A stretch of DNA of 64,000 nucleotides from the NCBI GenBank assembly GCA_001899235.1, contig MKVR01000018.1:1-64000 (forward strand). The letters run 5' to 3'. Of the stretch, positions 27,363 through 35,609 are shown piece after piece. The stretch is from Nitrosospira sp. 56-18 (GTDB lineage Bacteria; Pseudomonadota; Gammaproteobacteria; Burkholderiales; Nitrosomonadaceae). The notes under the pieces were generated by a model. That model worked only from the letters and a program-made list of their open reading frames with translations. It did not search any database and was not told the origin of the DNA. A program made the position numbers and the translations under genes. How positions within the stretch are numbered: the first letter of the stretch is position 1; each line of letters begins with the position of its first letter.

Positions 27363-27497
27363 CTGAAATAAACTACTCATGCGATGAAGCCGGGCTGGAA
27401 GACGGGAGGTCCCCAAAGCCGCCAAAACACGTATAGTAACCCCCGGCTGAGCAATATTGCAGCATCAGGAATAAATAGACGCGCTCATAATTACCCT

Positions 27498-28679
27498 ATG
27501 AAGATAATCACTGCCGCCGCCCTCGCCCTCGCCATTGCGACTGCCGGCTTTCATGCTCCCGCTTCCGCTTCGGAACATATCGTCCTCAATTATATCGGCC
27601 AGCAAATCGTGCCGAACAAAACGCGCTTCAACGGCACGCTCATCGGCGGCTTGTCTTCGCTCGACTATAATCCGGCAACTGATCGTTATCTTGCAATCAG
27701 CGACGACCGGAGCAATGCGCGCTTTTACGAATTGTCGCTTGATCTTGCCCTGTTCCAGCGTTCCGCCACGCCCGGGATGGATGGGGTGAAATTCCATTCG
27801 GTAACCCTGTTACGGGGACCGGACGGAAACAGCTTCGAAAAAAACGGACTTGACCCCGAAGCGCTGCGATTCGATCGCGCCAGCAACCGCATATACTGGA
27901 GCAGCGAAGGCCGGCGCGGCATTTTTGGCTTCACCAATCCTGCCGTGCGCGTGATGAATCCGGACGGCAGCTACGTGAGCGATTTCCCTGTACCCTCCCG
28001 CTACTTCCCCGACGGATCCAATATGGGAATATTTCCGGGAGACAAAGGGATATACAACAACCTCGCCTTCGAAAGCCTGGCAATCTCGCTGGAGGGGCGC
28101 ACGCTCTACACCGCGACGGAAAATGGCCTAGTACAGGATTCGCCGCCTTCCAGCGTCGTCACCGGTTCGCGCGCGCGCATTCTTTCCTTCGACATTGCCA
28201 GCAGCAGGCCTGCCGAGGAGTATATCTATCCTGTGGGGCCGGTGGTATTCGCACCCTCCTCCCTTGGCGGATTCGCCACCAACGGCCTGACCGATTTTAT
28301 TGCCATCGGCGACCGGCAATTCATCACCATCGAGCGTTCATTCACGCTTGGCGCCCTCACTCCAGGGAGTATCGCCACCGGGTTTACCGTCCGGCTGTTT
28401 TATGCGGACGCACGCCACGCTACCGATGTATCAGGCATGGATTCCATCGCAGGGAGGAATATTCAGCTGGTCAGCAAGACGTTGCTTCTGGATCTTTCCA
28501 AGCTAAAAAATATCGATGGTTCGGCGCTCGCAGCGGGCAATATCGAAGGCATTACGTTTGGCCCGATATTCAATGGCAAGCGGACGATCATCCTGGTAGC
28601 CGACAACAATTTCGCGCCAGCCCAGCTTACCCAGTTCATCGCGCTGGAAATCAGTTCGGGCCTGCCGCCCAATCCCTGA
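27498..28679 (+). CDS. secreted esterase-like/phytase-like beta-propeller protein
   Basis: 393 residues with signal peptide MKIITAAALALAIATAGFHA..ASA. The mature part carries FNGTLIGGLSSLDYNPATD, YLAISDDRSNARFY, DPEALRFD, YWSSEGRRG, FESLAIS and ENIEGITFGP-like text, the pattern of the esterase-like-activity-of-phytase family. Such proteins are periplasmic or exported propellers with poorly known substrates. The frame is open back to 27384, but the ATG at 27498 starts the signal peptide. It diverges from the exporter operon. Confidence 0.8.
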   Translation: MKIITAAALALAIATAGFHAPASASEHIVLNYIGQQIVPNKTRFNGTLIGGLSSLDYNPATDRYLAISDDRSNARFYELSLDLALFQRSATPGMDGVKFHSVTLLRGPDGNSFEKNGLDPEALRFDRASNRIYWSSEGRRGIFGFTNPAVRVMNPDGSYVSDFPVPSRYFPDGSNMGIFPGDKGIYNNLAFESLAISLEGRTLYTATENGLVQDSPPSSVVTGSRARILSFDIASSRPAEEYIYPVGPVVFAPSSLGGFATNGLTDFIAIGDRQFITIERSFTLGALTPGSIATGFTVRLFYADARHATDVSGMDSIAGRNIQLVSKTLLLDLSKLKNIDGSALAAGNIEGITFGPIFNGKRTIILVADNNFAPAQLTQFIALEISSGLPPNP

Positions 28680-28807
28680 ACCGTAACCGCATCCGTATCA
28701 TTCGGCGCAGCTTCGTGGCGAATGAACCAGGCGGGAATCGGTCAAAGAACAAGCGTGCCGGAAGATGCTGTTGCTATTGATCCAGCCGGAAAATACCATG
28801 GACCTCG

Positions 28808-28832
28808 TTATTCCGGGCCTGACCCGGAATCC
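28808..28832. repeat. REP-like palindrome
   Basis: ATTCCGGG, CCTGA, CCCGGAAT at 28810-28830: a perfect 8-bp inverted repeat. A related half (GGATCCGGGAATGAC) follows near 28921. This looks like one of the short palindromic intergenic repeats common in proteobacteria. It lies in the 286-base gap after the propeller gene, where nothing else is seen. Confidence 0.5.
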
Positions 28833-28965
28833 AGCGCCAAGCCGGCAACAAGGCCTGCAAACCTGTGGTTCGCGGGGTGCATGCAGCTAAAATAAGGAAG
28901 GAAGTGAATGCAACAAATGAGGATCCGGGAATGACAAGGCTGCCCGGTCAGCACAGCTTCGGTCC

Positions 28966-29286
28966 ATGAAGAAGCTTTGTTCCGCCGCCAACCTGATGGA
29001 GGCGCATATCCTGCTCGACCTTCTCGCACATGCGAACATCGAAGCGCGGCTATTCAACGAGCACGCTCAGGGTGGCGTGGGCGACATCCCTTTCACGCAT
29101 GCGTATCCGGAAGTCTGGATTGCTCGCGAGGATGACCTGCTGCGGGCGCAGGCCGTAGTACGTGCCTATGAAAAATCGCCTGTAGAGACAGGCGTGGTAT
29201 TTTGCCGCACATGCTCCGAGGAAAACCCGGCTAATTTTCAGCTATGCTGGCGGTGCGGAAGCGGACTCGAAAGCGCTTCCAGGTAA
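28966..29286 (+). CDS. DUF2007-type protein with C-terminal zinc ribbon
   Basis: 106 residues. The first 70 (KKLCSAANLMEAHILLDLLA, NIEARLFNEHAQGG, PEVWIAREDDLLRAQAVV) match the DUF2007 putative signal-transducing domain. The end has CRTCSEENPANFQLCWRCG, two CxxC pairs forming a zinc ribbon. Usual for this small family. Function unknown. Confidence 0.85.
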   Translation: MKKLCSAANLMEAHILLDLLAHANIEARLFNEHAQGGVGDIPFTHAYPEVWIAREDDLLRAQAVVRAYEKSPVETGVVFCRTCSEENPANFQLCWRCGSGLESASR

Positions 29287-29354
29287 ACGGATAAACGGGT
29301 AAACGCTATCTTGGGGCGATGGCGACAGATATTTACGAGCAGCAATTGATAGCC

Positions 29355-29753
29355 TTATTTCTGCTTCGCACCGGCATCGGCCGTACCGGGAGAATGGCTT
29401 TCCGGCGCCTCCGATTCAATGGAGGTGTCCATCTTTTCTCCCGCGCTCCGTTTATCCGGCTGAGGCAATGATTCCCCGGAAGAATCACTGGGGGTTTTCT
29501 TGCTCTTATCCCCGTTCCTGTCCTTATTGTCCCGAATAGGCTCTGGGGGAAAATCCTCGGCCGGCGTGTACCTTTGACCGTACGTTATATTGCCCTGGTC
29601 AGACGGAAACTCTCCCGCGGGCGCACCTCCTTGTCCCATGCCGCCAACCTGGCCGGGTCCGGGAATCTGCGCACCCGTGGAACTCATCAGCCCGCATGCC
29701 GTAAGAGCATACAAACCCGATCGAAGAACAGAAAACACCGAGACAGATTTCAT
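29355..29753 (-). CDS. small lipoprotein, Gly/Pro/charged
   Basis: 132 residues. MKSVSVFSVLRSGLYALTACG is a signal peptide with lipobox LTAC. The mature part is Gly/Pro-rich, then Lys/Asp/Ser-rich and disordered (DNKDRNGDKSKKTPSDSS). An upstream in-frame ATG at 29879 would bury the signal sequence, so 29753 is preferred, with GGGG about eight bases ahead. No known domain. Confidence 0.65.
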   Translation of the reverse strand: MKSVSVFSVLRSGLYALTACGLMSSTGAQIPGPGQVGGMGQGGAPAGEFPSDQGNITYGQRYTPAEDFPPEPIRDNKDRNGDKSKKTPSDSSGESLPQPDKRSAGEKMDTSIESEAPESHSPGTADAGAKQK

Positions 29754-29971
29754 CCCATATCCCCTATTTTTGATAATGGTCATGTGGCAGATAATTGCGC
29801 TGACCGCTATAGGAGTCTGTACGCTGGGACACCCATGAATCATTTCTGGATTACTTTTTCCGGTCAGACGGGGCGACATTGCGTTCTGTTTCGCACATTC
29901 ACCATTCCGCTGCTACAAGAGGGAATAGAAGGAGGGAATGAAAAGGGACTAAACCCGGCCATCCTGCTTCC

Positions 29972-30049
29972 TTAATCCACTCCCATTATGCCCAGTCCGG
30001 CAGCAAGCACAAGGATATATGTACCCCAGAAAACCAGTCCGCTGTTCAT
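29972..30049 (-). CDS. 25-residue single-pass membrane peptide
   Basis: ATG at 30049, preceded by AAGGAG with seven bases between, opens a 25-codon frame ending TAA at 29972. It reads MNSGLVFWGTY, then a hydrophobic run rich in Leu, Ala and Gly, and ends GVD. That is a single transmembrane helix, as in small subunits of respiratory complexes (CydX or CcoQ type). No family can be assigned. The good ribosome site and clean helix support it as real. Confidence 0.55.
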   Translation of the reverse strand: MNSGLVFWGTYILVLAAGLGIMGVD

Positions 30050-30363
30050 GTTTCATCTCCTTGTCGGTAATGTATCGATACTCCCATCGGTAGACGAATT
30101 ACATTGCTGAACTCTCATGCTTCCTCATATTTCCATTTAAGCATGAGGCCAGCCTGGACTAGTTTGCTCCATCATTGTTACACCCGTGCGTTTCTGGGTT
30201 CAAGAATTTACGGGATGGGTCAAGGCGAAAATGACAGCACTAATCAAGCCTTGGAGATCATTTACGTTTCCGTTTCCCTTCGTCAAATTGCCGGTTTGAT
30301 CTTTCCATATTACCGCAGCATATACTGGCATATGCTTTGGAGGCATGGGATTGCTTCTCGAAT
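30050..30363. other. intergenic region, no gene seen
   Basis: About 310 bases between the 25-residue peptide and the nitrosocyanin terminator. A 107-codon plus-strand frame covers it but has no recognisable product and runs through the terminator. It presumably holds the promoter of the small peptide. Confidence 0.4.
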
Positions 30364-30393
30364 GCAAAAAAAACCCGCCAAAGTGGCGGGTTT
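30364..30393 (-). terminator. intrinsic terminator of the nitrosocyanin gene
   Basis: On the minus strand AAACCCGCCA, loop CTT, TGGCGGGTTT, then a run of T. Perfect 10-bp stem followed by eight or more T residues. It lies about 60 bases after the nitrosocyanin stop. Confidence 0.9.
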
Positions 30394-30451
30394 GATGGCT
30401 CGCAGGGTGAGGATTTCTCACCGCTGAACCGCTATCCTGCTGCGTGGCTGT

Positions 30452-30865
30452 TTAATCCACTACGTTCAAGGAACCGGGCAAATGAATATTCTTGGGATGG
30501 AGCTGGCACCAGATGGTGAAGGCGCCGGCCTTGTCAGCCTTGAAACTGATGGTCTTGGTCTCTCCTTTCTTGACTACTTCCTTGATTCCATAAGCGTCGA
30601 TGGAAAAACCCTCGCTGATGGGGGATTTGTTCTCAATGGTAATCTTCACGTCGGTCCCCTTCTTGACCGTCAGGGTTTCCGGCTCATTGAGCACATTGAA
30701 AGCACGGATGTTCTTGACTGTCACGCCTTCGACGTTGAGTTCGGGAATATTGGTGTCGTAAGCATTAATCACCACCGTGAATTTTTGTTCGCCTGCCTGG
30801 GCAGCCCCTACCAGCAGCAATCCTGATGCAAGACCCGCTAACAGTGTTTTGGTTATTTTCATCAT
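30452..30865 (-). CDS. ncyA: nitrosocyanin (red copper protein)
   Basis: A 137-residue cupredoxin-fold protein with signal peptide ([23 protein letters not shown]). The copper region [15 protein letters not shown] gives the Cys and two His ligands, and [10 protein letters not shown] supplies the Glu ligand that sets nitrosocyanin apart from blue copper proteins. [14 protein letters not shown] is characteristic. The protein is periplasmic and abundant in ammonia oxidisers; a role in nitrogen-oxide or redox chemistry is proposed but not settled. GGAGAG precedes the ATG pair. A strong terminator follows, so it is a single-gene unit. Confidence 0.96.
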   Translation of the reverse strand: MMKITKTLLAGLASGLLLVGAAQAGEQKFTVVINAYDTNIPELNVEGVTVKNIRAFNVLNEPETLTVKKGTDVKITIENKSPISEGFSIDAYGIKEVVKKGETKTISFKADKAGAFTIWCQLHPKNIHLPGSLNVVD

Positions 30866-31350
30866 TACTCTCCTCTCAAGTTATTGACAATTTAATTAAA
30901 TGGCATTCAGGGACCATTACTCTAGATGGGATGATCGCAGATGTCAATCACGCGTTTCCGTCAAATTCCCGGCTGAGCCAGAGCTCGGTGATTCGATGAA
31001 GCCGGGCTTGATTATATCGGACATATCGGGCAATTCATCGATCCGCATTCCTGCGGATTCTTCTTTTTCATGTGCCGCACACCGGAATGCGCGCGCCATC
31101 CACCTTCCTGACGTCATTGGTTATGGAGCGGGACTGGTTTTAAGAATCCGTGCAGGTAATGCGAAGACAGCAGAAATAGTACCAAGGTCCACTTTTCAAT
31201 AATGCCAAAACCCGTAGGATGAGCATGCGGGCGGATATGACAGAGACCTGCGAGCGGGAAGCGGAACCGCACAATCTAGCCGGATAGATGCGGCAACAAC
31301 GGATCAATTCAAAGAAAGGCTCCGGAAAAAAGGAAAAGGGGAATAGATCG
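30866..31350. other. intergenic region upstream of nitrosocyanin, with an orphan terminator
   Basis: 485 bases. The part next to 30866 should hold the nitrosocyanin promoter. A terminator-like hairpin lies at 31041-31068 with no recognised gene before it. No supported coding region. Confidence 0.4.
31041..31068 (+). terminator. terminator-like hairpin without an obvious gene
   Basis: ATCCGCA, loop TTCC, TGCGGAT, then TCTTCTTTTT on the plus strand. The upstream 140 bases contain only frames of under 40 codons. It may end an unannotated small RNA or peptide transcript. Confidence 0.55.
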
Positions 31351-31674
31351 ATGAACAAGGATAACGCTTCATTCGCTGCCGGGTTGCTTCTTGCCCTGGC
31401 ACTGGAAATGGCTACGGCCGGGCCGCCTATTCTGATCGACCGTCAGACCGGAAAATATCTCGGCAACCTGAGCAGCAACCCCCATGACCCGGATAGCACC
31501 AGCAACCCTTACGGGAGATATGGCAGCAAATACTCGCCAGACAGCATCAACAACCCCTACGGCCGCTATGGCTCAAAATATTCCCCGGATAGCCCCAACA
31601 ATCCTTATGCTGCCAATCCGCCTGCCATCGTGACCTCGCCTCCGTCAGGAGCCGAAATGCAACCGCCGCAGTGA
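31351..31674 (+). CDS. small secreted protein with NPYGRYGSKYSPDS repeats
   Basis: 107 residues with signal peptide (FAAGLLLALALEMATAGPP). The mature part has the unit NPYGRYGSKYSPDS twice in tandem, flanked by partial copies (SNPHDPDSTS; PNNPYAANPP). AAAAGGGG precedes the ATG at 31351; the frame is open upstream to 31288. Such repeats occur in uncharacterised secreted proteins. Function unknown. Confidence 0.7.
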   Translation: MNKDNASFAAGLLLALALEMATAGPPILIDRQTGKYLGNLSSNPHDPDSTSNPYGRYGSKYSPDSINNPYGRYGSKYSPDSPNNPYAANPPAIVTSPPSGAEMQPPQ

Positions 31675-31871
31675 ATTTTGATTGCGACAGTGTCTCGCCC
31701 GCGCGTAACCTGAGGGGTCCGCAAAGCGGAATTGGAGGCCCGGCAATGGCGGCATCCGGCTATCCCGCCGCATACCGTGTACCGGAGCCAAGACATCCAT
31801 ACATCTCACATGACTGATACACTTCCAAGCTGCCTGACAAGAAATCCGCATAATTCCGGGAAGGAGTTAAA

Positions 31872-32420
31872 ATGATCAATGCCAGGCGTAGTTGGCTCTT
31901 GTCAGCAGCATCGGGCCTTGTGCTTGCCACGGCAGCGAGACAACTGTGCGCAACGGACGCAACAATCCCGGGAGATGCGATGGCCGATCATAAACGACTG
32001 CTGCACGAGGCGGTGCGCCTTGCCCAGGACAACCACAAGAAGGGCGGCCGTCCTTTCGGTGCGGTGCTGGCTATCGGCGACAAAGTGGTTGCCACTGGCG
32101 TCAATAACATCATACAGACTCATGACGTCAGCGCGCATGCCGAGATGGAGGCATTGCGAGCGGCTTGCCGTCAGTTGGGACGGCCGGATTTAAAGGGCAG
32201 CGTCGTATATGCCAGCGGCCATCCGTGTCCGATGTGCCTGGCCGCGATGATCATGGCAAAGGTGGATAAAGCTTACTACGCTTTCAGCAACGAGGAAGCA
32301 GCACCCTACGGTTTTTCCAACGCCCCCGTTTACGAGGCCCTGCATCTCCCGCTGCCAACAGCCTTGCCGCTGACACAGCTGGATATCGGGATGGCGCCCG
32401 GACAGCTGTACGGTTCATAG
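31872..32420 (+). CDS. nucleoside/guanine deaminase-like protein with N-terminal export signal
   Basis: 182 residues. The catalytic zinc motifs of the CDA fold are visible: HAEMEAL and PCPMCLAAM, with GRPFGAVLA upstream and APYGFSNAPVYEA after, typical of guanine or cytosine deaminase-like tRNA/nucleobase deaminases. Unusually, about 36 residues precede the domain and look like a Tat-type leader (ARRSWLLSAASGLVLATAA). Two ribosome sites exist: AAGGAG before ATG 31872, and GGGAG before ATG 31980 at the domain start. Export and a cytosolic short form are both possible. Confidence 0.85.
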   Translation: MINARRSWLLSAASGLVLATAARQLCATDATIPGDAMADHKRLLHEAVRLAQDNHKKGGRPFGAVLAIGDKVVATGVNNIIQTHDVSAHAEMEALRAACRQLGRPDLKGSVVYASGHPCPMCLAAMIMAKVDKAYYAFSNEEAAPYGFSNAPVYEALHLPLPTALPLTQLDIGMAPGQLYGS

Positions 32421-32489
32421 CTGTAAAAACAGCGCTGTGAAGTGCCGTCCCGATTAAGATCGGGAGTGACTTCCTGCCACGGCTTCCTG

Positions 32490-33029
32490 TCAGCAGAGCA
32501 CGATGAGCATGATCAACCCAGGAATGATGCCCAGGATCAACCCGACTACGATGGCGATTACTTCTCCTGTCGAGTAACTGCAGCCGGTCTTGCCCACCTT
32601 CACGCTGGCAGCTTTGTCATTGTCGAGTTTGGCAAGCAGCATGCCGGAAAACTCATCCGCAACCCGGCGGGGTGTGTCGGCAGCTTCGATACGTGAGTAC
32701 ATATCGGTGAGCTGGGCTTCGGCTGAACCCAGGTCATCGCTGAAAGGCGCAATGGAGCGTGCATTCCTGACCGCGTCGATCGCCACGGCCATCGGTGTTA
32801 GTGCGAGGCCATGTGCCTCACTGAGGCTGCCGGCAGCCGCAATCATATTATGCAGGCGAGCGAGTTCCGGATATTGCTCTGACCCAGATGAACACGTAGC
32901 CATGATCAAGCTCGTGCGTTCGGCCGCGGACCAGATACTTGCGGCAGCCGTTCTGGGCAGCGCAAAGACGGCAACCAAGGTTACCGCCAATGTAACCAGC
33001 ATGAGCAAAATCTTCCTGCTTATTATCAT
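32490..33029 (-). CDS. hypothetical exported protein with C-terminal membrane helix
   Basis: 179 residues. Signal peptide (LLMLVTLAVTLVAVFALPRTAAAS), a helical middle (SAAERTSLIMATCSSGSEQY, SEAQLTDMYSRIEAADTPRR) and a C-terminal helix (VIAIVVGLILGIIPGLIMLIVL). No family is recognised. It stands alone, with the 792-base prophage-junction spacer upstream. Confidence 0.7.
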   Translation of the reverse strand: MIISRKILLMLVTLAVTLVAVFALPRTAAASIWSAAERTSLIMATCSSGSEQYPELARLHNMIAAAGSLSEAHGLALTPMAVAIDAVRNARSIAPFSDDLGSAEAQLTDMYSRIEAADTPRRVADEFSGMLLAKLDNDKAASVKVGKTGCSYSTGEVIAIVVGLILGIIPGLIMLIVLC

Positions 33030-33572
33030 GTCATTCCTCCTTTATGGCGCATAAATGTCGAAAGCCATGTGAGAATCAGGTAACGCCAAAGACCTCCCGC
33101 TTGTTCTGAAATCAATGATGAAATAATTCCTCGTGTTTGCATCCCCGCCAGCTTCAAAAAGCTTGGGGGGGATTAGGGGATCTCATCCCTCTTTAGGTCC
33201 GGGTCAAACCATGTATCCCCTGCTTCCGGTGAAGAATGATCAACATCCCATCATGAACCGGCCGCATCAGTATATTGGATACTCGTCTTTCGCAAATCAA
33301 CTATTTTTTGGTGGGTGGCTTCCCAGCATTGATCATTGGTTTTTCTAGCTGATCCCTTTAATGCTCGATGTATCTTCGCCAGTCATGGCTTGGAACCAGC
33401 AGAACGAGAGTCAGCGCATCGTCAAATCAATGATTGCCAAATATGAGCAGGTGAAAAAGTTTCTCCGGTTTTGAAGTCAGGATATGACAAGCGAGAAAAA
33501 CTATGATTATGGCGGAAAAATTCAGAAGGGCGAAAAAACATATGACACTTTCGCTTGTAAGTGCTTGGTTTC
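33030..33572. other. spacer between host gene and integrated element
   Basis: 543 bases with no supported gene. A 37-codon frame at 33361-33474 (with QNESQRIVKSMIAKYEQVKK) has no ribosome site and may be a gene remnant. Base composition becomes AT-rich toward the attachment site. Confidence 0.4.
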
Positions 33573-33587
33573 ATGGAGGCGGGGGTC
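33573..33587. other. attachment site, distal copy
   Basis: ATGGAGGCGGGGGTC, identical over 15 bases to 51231-51245, where it forms the CCA end and acceptor arm of tRNA-Cys. The flanks differ at both sides, marking the crossover core. Confidence 0.85.
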
Positions 33588-33821
33588 ACATTCAAACACT
33601 TTATGTAAATAATTGAAAAAAATAGAGAAAAAAGTTAAGTTAAGGAGTACATACCGTAAAAAATACCGTTTACTGAATTAATAATCAATGTGTGTGTGAG
33701 TTTTACTTGGCTGATATTCCGAAATAAGGACAAGGCCATTTAAATCGATTGTAGGGCTTGTGGTGAAGCTTAAGCGGTTTGCTTTGCGTTCAAAAGGAAT
33801 AAAAGCCAGCTCGGGACGGCT

Positions 33822-34352
33822 TTATGGAAGATGGATCTTAGTCAAATCCATAAACATGAGTGAGGAGGTAGTTTCAGTTTTTTCTTCCGTTGTTTCAAAT
33901 AAAGTGAAACCACGGCTTTTATAAAAATCAATTGCTTTAGGTTTTGAGTCAACTACAAGAAAGCGACATCCAATATTATCCATTATCACTTCTTTGGTTA
34001 TCGATATTGAAAATTCAACTAGAGCAATTCCGTATCCCTTTTTCTGGTGGTCTTGGTGAATCGCCAGCCGCGCAATCTTAACGCACGGATAAGCTTTGTA
34101 TTCATACCCTGGAACAGCATGGCCGTTGCTGGGGTCAATATCGATATGACTGCATATTAGAGATATATAACCTAGAACAACAGGATGAGATTGATTCTCT
34201 TCTACCAATACCCAAGTTTTTGTTAGATTTTCTGCATGATATTTCTTGGCATCTTTTTTTAGGAATTTTTTTAATAATTTAAAATCCTCGTGTCCAAGAC
34301 GAAACCGGGTGACAATATCGCCCGGTTCCAGTTTCCTCAATATCACGCTCAA
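33822..34352 (-). CDS. GNAT acetyltransferase, TacT-like toxin candidate
   Basis: 176 residues. GNAT motifs are present: ARLAIHQDHQKKGYGIALVE (acetyl-CoA loop) and KAIDFYKSRGFTLFE. This form, with a short N-terminus and FY..xGF end, is that of tRNA-acetylating toxins. Start is TTG at 34352, five bases after the stop of the 61-codon gene; GTG at 34346 is also possible. It sits at the distal edge of the element, a usual place for cargo. A hairpin AAAGCC..GGCTTT at about 33800-33825 may end the transcript. An ordinary acetyltransferase is the alternative. Confidence 0.7.
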   Translation of the reverse strand: MSVILRKLEPGDIVTRFRLGHEDFKLLKKFLKKDAKKYHAENLTKTWVLVEENQSHPVVLGYISLICSHIDIDPSNGHAVPGYEYKAYPCVKIARLAIHQDHQKKGYGIALVEFSISITKEVIMDNIGCRFLVVDSKPKAIDFYKSRGFTLFETTEEKTETTSSLMFMDLTKIHLP

Positions 34353-34357
34353 AAATA

Positions 34358-34543
34358 CTACCTTGATTTTGCATTGATTTTTACAAATCCGTTCCTATTG
34401 TATTCCTGAAGAAGCTTGTGGCCGTTAGCCAATGATTGGCTTGCCTCTTTTTTTGGGCGTCCATATTTAACTTGATTCTTAAATCTTTTCGCGTCCTCAT
34501 CAGTTAGCCGTACTCCACCAAAAATCGATGTATGCACCGACAT
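34358..34543 (-). CDS. small basic protein, possible antitoxin of the GNAT gene
   Basis: 61 residues (SIFGGVRLTDEDAKRFKNQV, then YGRPKKEASQSLANGHKLL). The pattern of a short strand followed by helices, and position just ahead of a GNAT gene with a 5-base gap, fit an antitoxin. It is shorter than the DUF1778 ribbon-helix-helix antitoxins usually paired with GNAT toxins, and I do not recognise its family. Confidence 0.55.
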   Translation of the reverse strand: MSVHTSIFGGVRLTDEDAKRFKNQVKYGRPKKEASQSLANGHKLLQEYNRNGFVKINAKSR

Positions 34544-35003
34544 ATCGCTACCTCCAGATTAATTTATTATTAGCCAGAACAACAAGGCGCTACACACGCC
34601 CATGAAATTGATGTCTTTAATTTATTGTTTTTATTTCTGAGTAAGTTGTTGCAGAAAAAGCTTATTTAGCCTCTTGACTTAAAAAAATGCGTTTGCGCAT
34701 AATTTTGATGGATTGTAGTAGGTAAAGTTCAAGGCGTCTATACAACTTTGGTATTAATTCTCAGGCACTGCGGTATGTAACGACACTATGCGGCTTCCCC
34801 AAAAAGAGGAAAACCCCAGGGGCTGGCCCACTAGGGTTTTATCTCTGCCAGCCGCGTAGCTAGGAAGGGAAGTGCGCATGTCAAGACCTCTTCAGAGAAA
34901 GGAGGTTGATCCAATGATTCGGCTTTGCTTATGGAATAGCCTGCTTCCACCGACATTGGGTCATTGATCTTGTTGAGCTATAGTGAGGGGAGCGGAGAAC
35001 AAT
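34544..35003. other. intergenic region with hairpin, shared 12-mer and possible leader peptide
   Basis: 460 bases between divergent genes. A terminator-like hairpin (AAAACCC..GGGTTTT, 34810-34840) is followed by GCCAGCCGCGTA (34847-34858), a pair repeated at 44105-44152. At 34914 an ATG preceded by the very strong AAAGGAGGTTGATCCA opens a 17-codon frame ending at 34967, which may be a leader peptide for 35004. Confidence 0.5.
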
Positions 35004-35555
35004 ATGGAAAATACCAATAAAAGTAAGTTTGAGCTGACGGTAGAGCTCGTTAAGGCTCTTGCGTGGCCTAGTGTCGTTGTAATTCTACTCTTTGCATTTT
35101 GGGCGCCCTTAGAAAATACTATCAATATCTTGCCTCAGTTAATTGACCGCTCAGACACTATTACAATCGGAAGCGTTGCGATCAAGGTTGGGCGCAAGTT
35201 GAGCGGCCACATAACGCCAGAGGTTAAAAAAGCGCTCAAAAATATAAGCGATAACGGAATTGAACGCTTGCTTGACTTCGAAGAGGATCAGCAAAAGGAA
35301 TACGGGAAGGACCACAAACCTTCCGCGCCTACTTACGAATTAATAAAGCTAAAGCTGCTCATCAGTGAAAAAAAATCTAATACGAACGACGATGAGTTTT
35401 ATGTGTATATGTCTCCTACCGGTATAGAGACGAGAAAGGCCTTACTTTTAGTTATTGCTGAATTCGTCTATCAACTTAAACACGGAAATATAAAGGAATC
35501 GGACTGTAGCGAACAGCAGAAATCCGCCGAAGTTGGGAAGCTTTGCCCTAGCTAA
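35004..35555 (+). CDS. membrane-anchored hypothetical protein (only plus-strand gene of the element)
   Basis: 183 residues. One N-terminal helix (VKALAWPSVVVILLFAFWAPL), then SVAIKVGRKLSGHITPEVKK and a helical, charged domain to the end. No family is recognised. GGAG precedes the ATG at 35004; an upstream GTG at 34983 belongs to the leader. It runs opposite to all other element genes, as phage lysogenic cargo often does, and ends at a bidirectional hairpin (AAACCC..GGGTTT, about 35573-35588). Confidence 0.65.
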   Translation: MENTNKSKFELTVELVKALAWPSVVVILLFAFWAPLENTINILPQLIDRSDTITIGSVAIKVGRKLSGHITPEVKKALKNISDNGIERLLDFEEDQQKEYGKDHKPSAPTYELIKLKLLISEKKSNTNDDEFYVYMSPTGIETRKALLLVIAEFVYQLKHGNIKESDCSEQQKSAEVGKLCPS

Positions 35556-35609
35556 GATAGAAAATAAAAACCCTCCGGAGCGGGTTTGGGAGTTTCACTT
35601 ATTTTTAAA

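Noticed and set aside
33361-33474. 37-codon frame near the element boundary
   Set aside because: No ribosome site or recognisable relatives; kept only as a note in the spacer entry.
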